From contig JADLDI010000087.1 in assembly GCA_020846745.1 (NCBI GenBank), positions 1-64,000 on the forward strand: DNA of 64,000 nt. Direction: 5' to 3'. The position numbers were made by a program, and so were the translations under genes. The DNA is from Bryobacterales bacterium. Its GTDB lineage: Bacteria; Acidobacteriota; Terriglobia; Bryobacterales; Bryobacteraceae. The notes under the pieces were generated by a model, which was not told where the DNA came from, searched no databases, and worked only from the letters and a program-made list of their open reading frames with translations. This document shows positions 63,995-64,000 of this stretch, in pieces (positions within the stretch are counted from its first letter, which is position 1; the number at the start of each line of letters is the position of its first letter).

Positions 63995-64000
63995 ATTGGA

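Overview
The window reads as chromosomal DNA of a GC-rich, soil-type member of the Acidobacteriota, most likely the Bryobacterales/Solibacter lineage. This is inferred from gene style, not from a search: two 1,100+ residue TonB-dependent receptors with an N-terminal carboxypeptidase-regulatory-like domain, a PknB-like kinase with a TPR tail, many secreted metallohydrolases and sulfatases with Tat-type N-termini, MacB-type permeases without ATPases, and small intergenic repeats. I see no prophage, CRISPR array, complete insertion sequence, rRNA or tRNA.

Layout. 0.2-6.7 kb (minus): HEAT-like secreted protein, secreted mutarotase-like protein, amidohydrolase with a CIA30-like tail, di-haem cytochrome. 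6.7-10.3 kb: LolC/E-type permease and lysS, then a divergent GT2 glycosyltransferase. 10.4-23.0 kb: two TonB-dependent receptors flanked by two paralogous CehA/McbA-type metallohydrolases, a membrane-anchored lysozyme-fold protein and a deacetylase-type amidohydrolase. 23.0-24.6 kb: tag and an HpcH/HpaI aldolase. 24.6-28.9 kb: a tight four-gene minus operon (GT2-methyltransferase fusion, Zn-dehydrogenase, sugar isomerase, sugar-nucleotide epimerase). 28.9-36.0 kb: exported Gfo/Idh/MocA oxidoreductase, a 374-bp structured non-coding region, then an overlapping operon mazG - GNAT acyltransferase - enolase-superfamily OSBS/NSAR - EamA - MFS - pteridine-reductase-like SDR. 36.4-47.1 kb: FAD oxidoreductase, sulfatase, Gfo/Idh/MocA, Ser/Thr kinase, small secreted protein and two sialidases. 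47.1-54.5 kb: minus operon FkbM-type double methyltransferase - proC - M3 peptidase - two MacB-like permeases. 54.8-64 kb: WG-repeat protein, second sulfatase, dnaB, a broken SMP-30 gene, an OPT transporter and a second di-haem cytochrome.

How the parts fit. Most of the window serves an envelope-focused heterotroph: outer-membrane receptors, exported hydrolases (amidohydrolases, sulfatases, sialidases), oligopeptide uptake and peptidases. Housekeeping genes (lysS, dnaB, proC, mazG, tag) are interleaved. The GNAT/enolase pair resembles the known succinyl-CoA-dependent route converting D- to L-amino acids.

The strongest unexplained signal is non-coding. Between 30197 and 30405, on the plus strand, an 8-bp helix closes a four-way junction of three hairpins, and an intrinsic-terminator-like hairpin follows 19 bp before mazG: the architecture of a riboswitch/attenuator or a terminated small RNA. 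Other notable signals are three DnaA-box-like 9-mers spaced exactly 11 bp apart upstream of dnaB, tandem palindromic repeats next to them, an 11-bp tandem duplication that breaks the SMP-30 gene, interspersed intergenic repeats, and a VapC toxin remnant.
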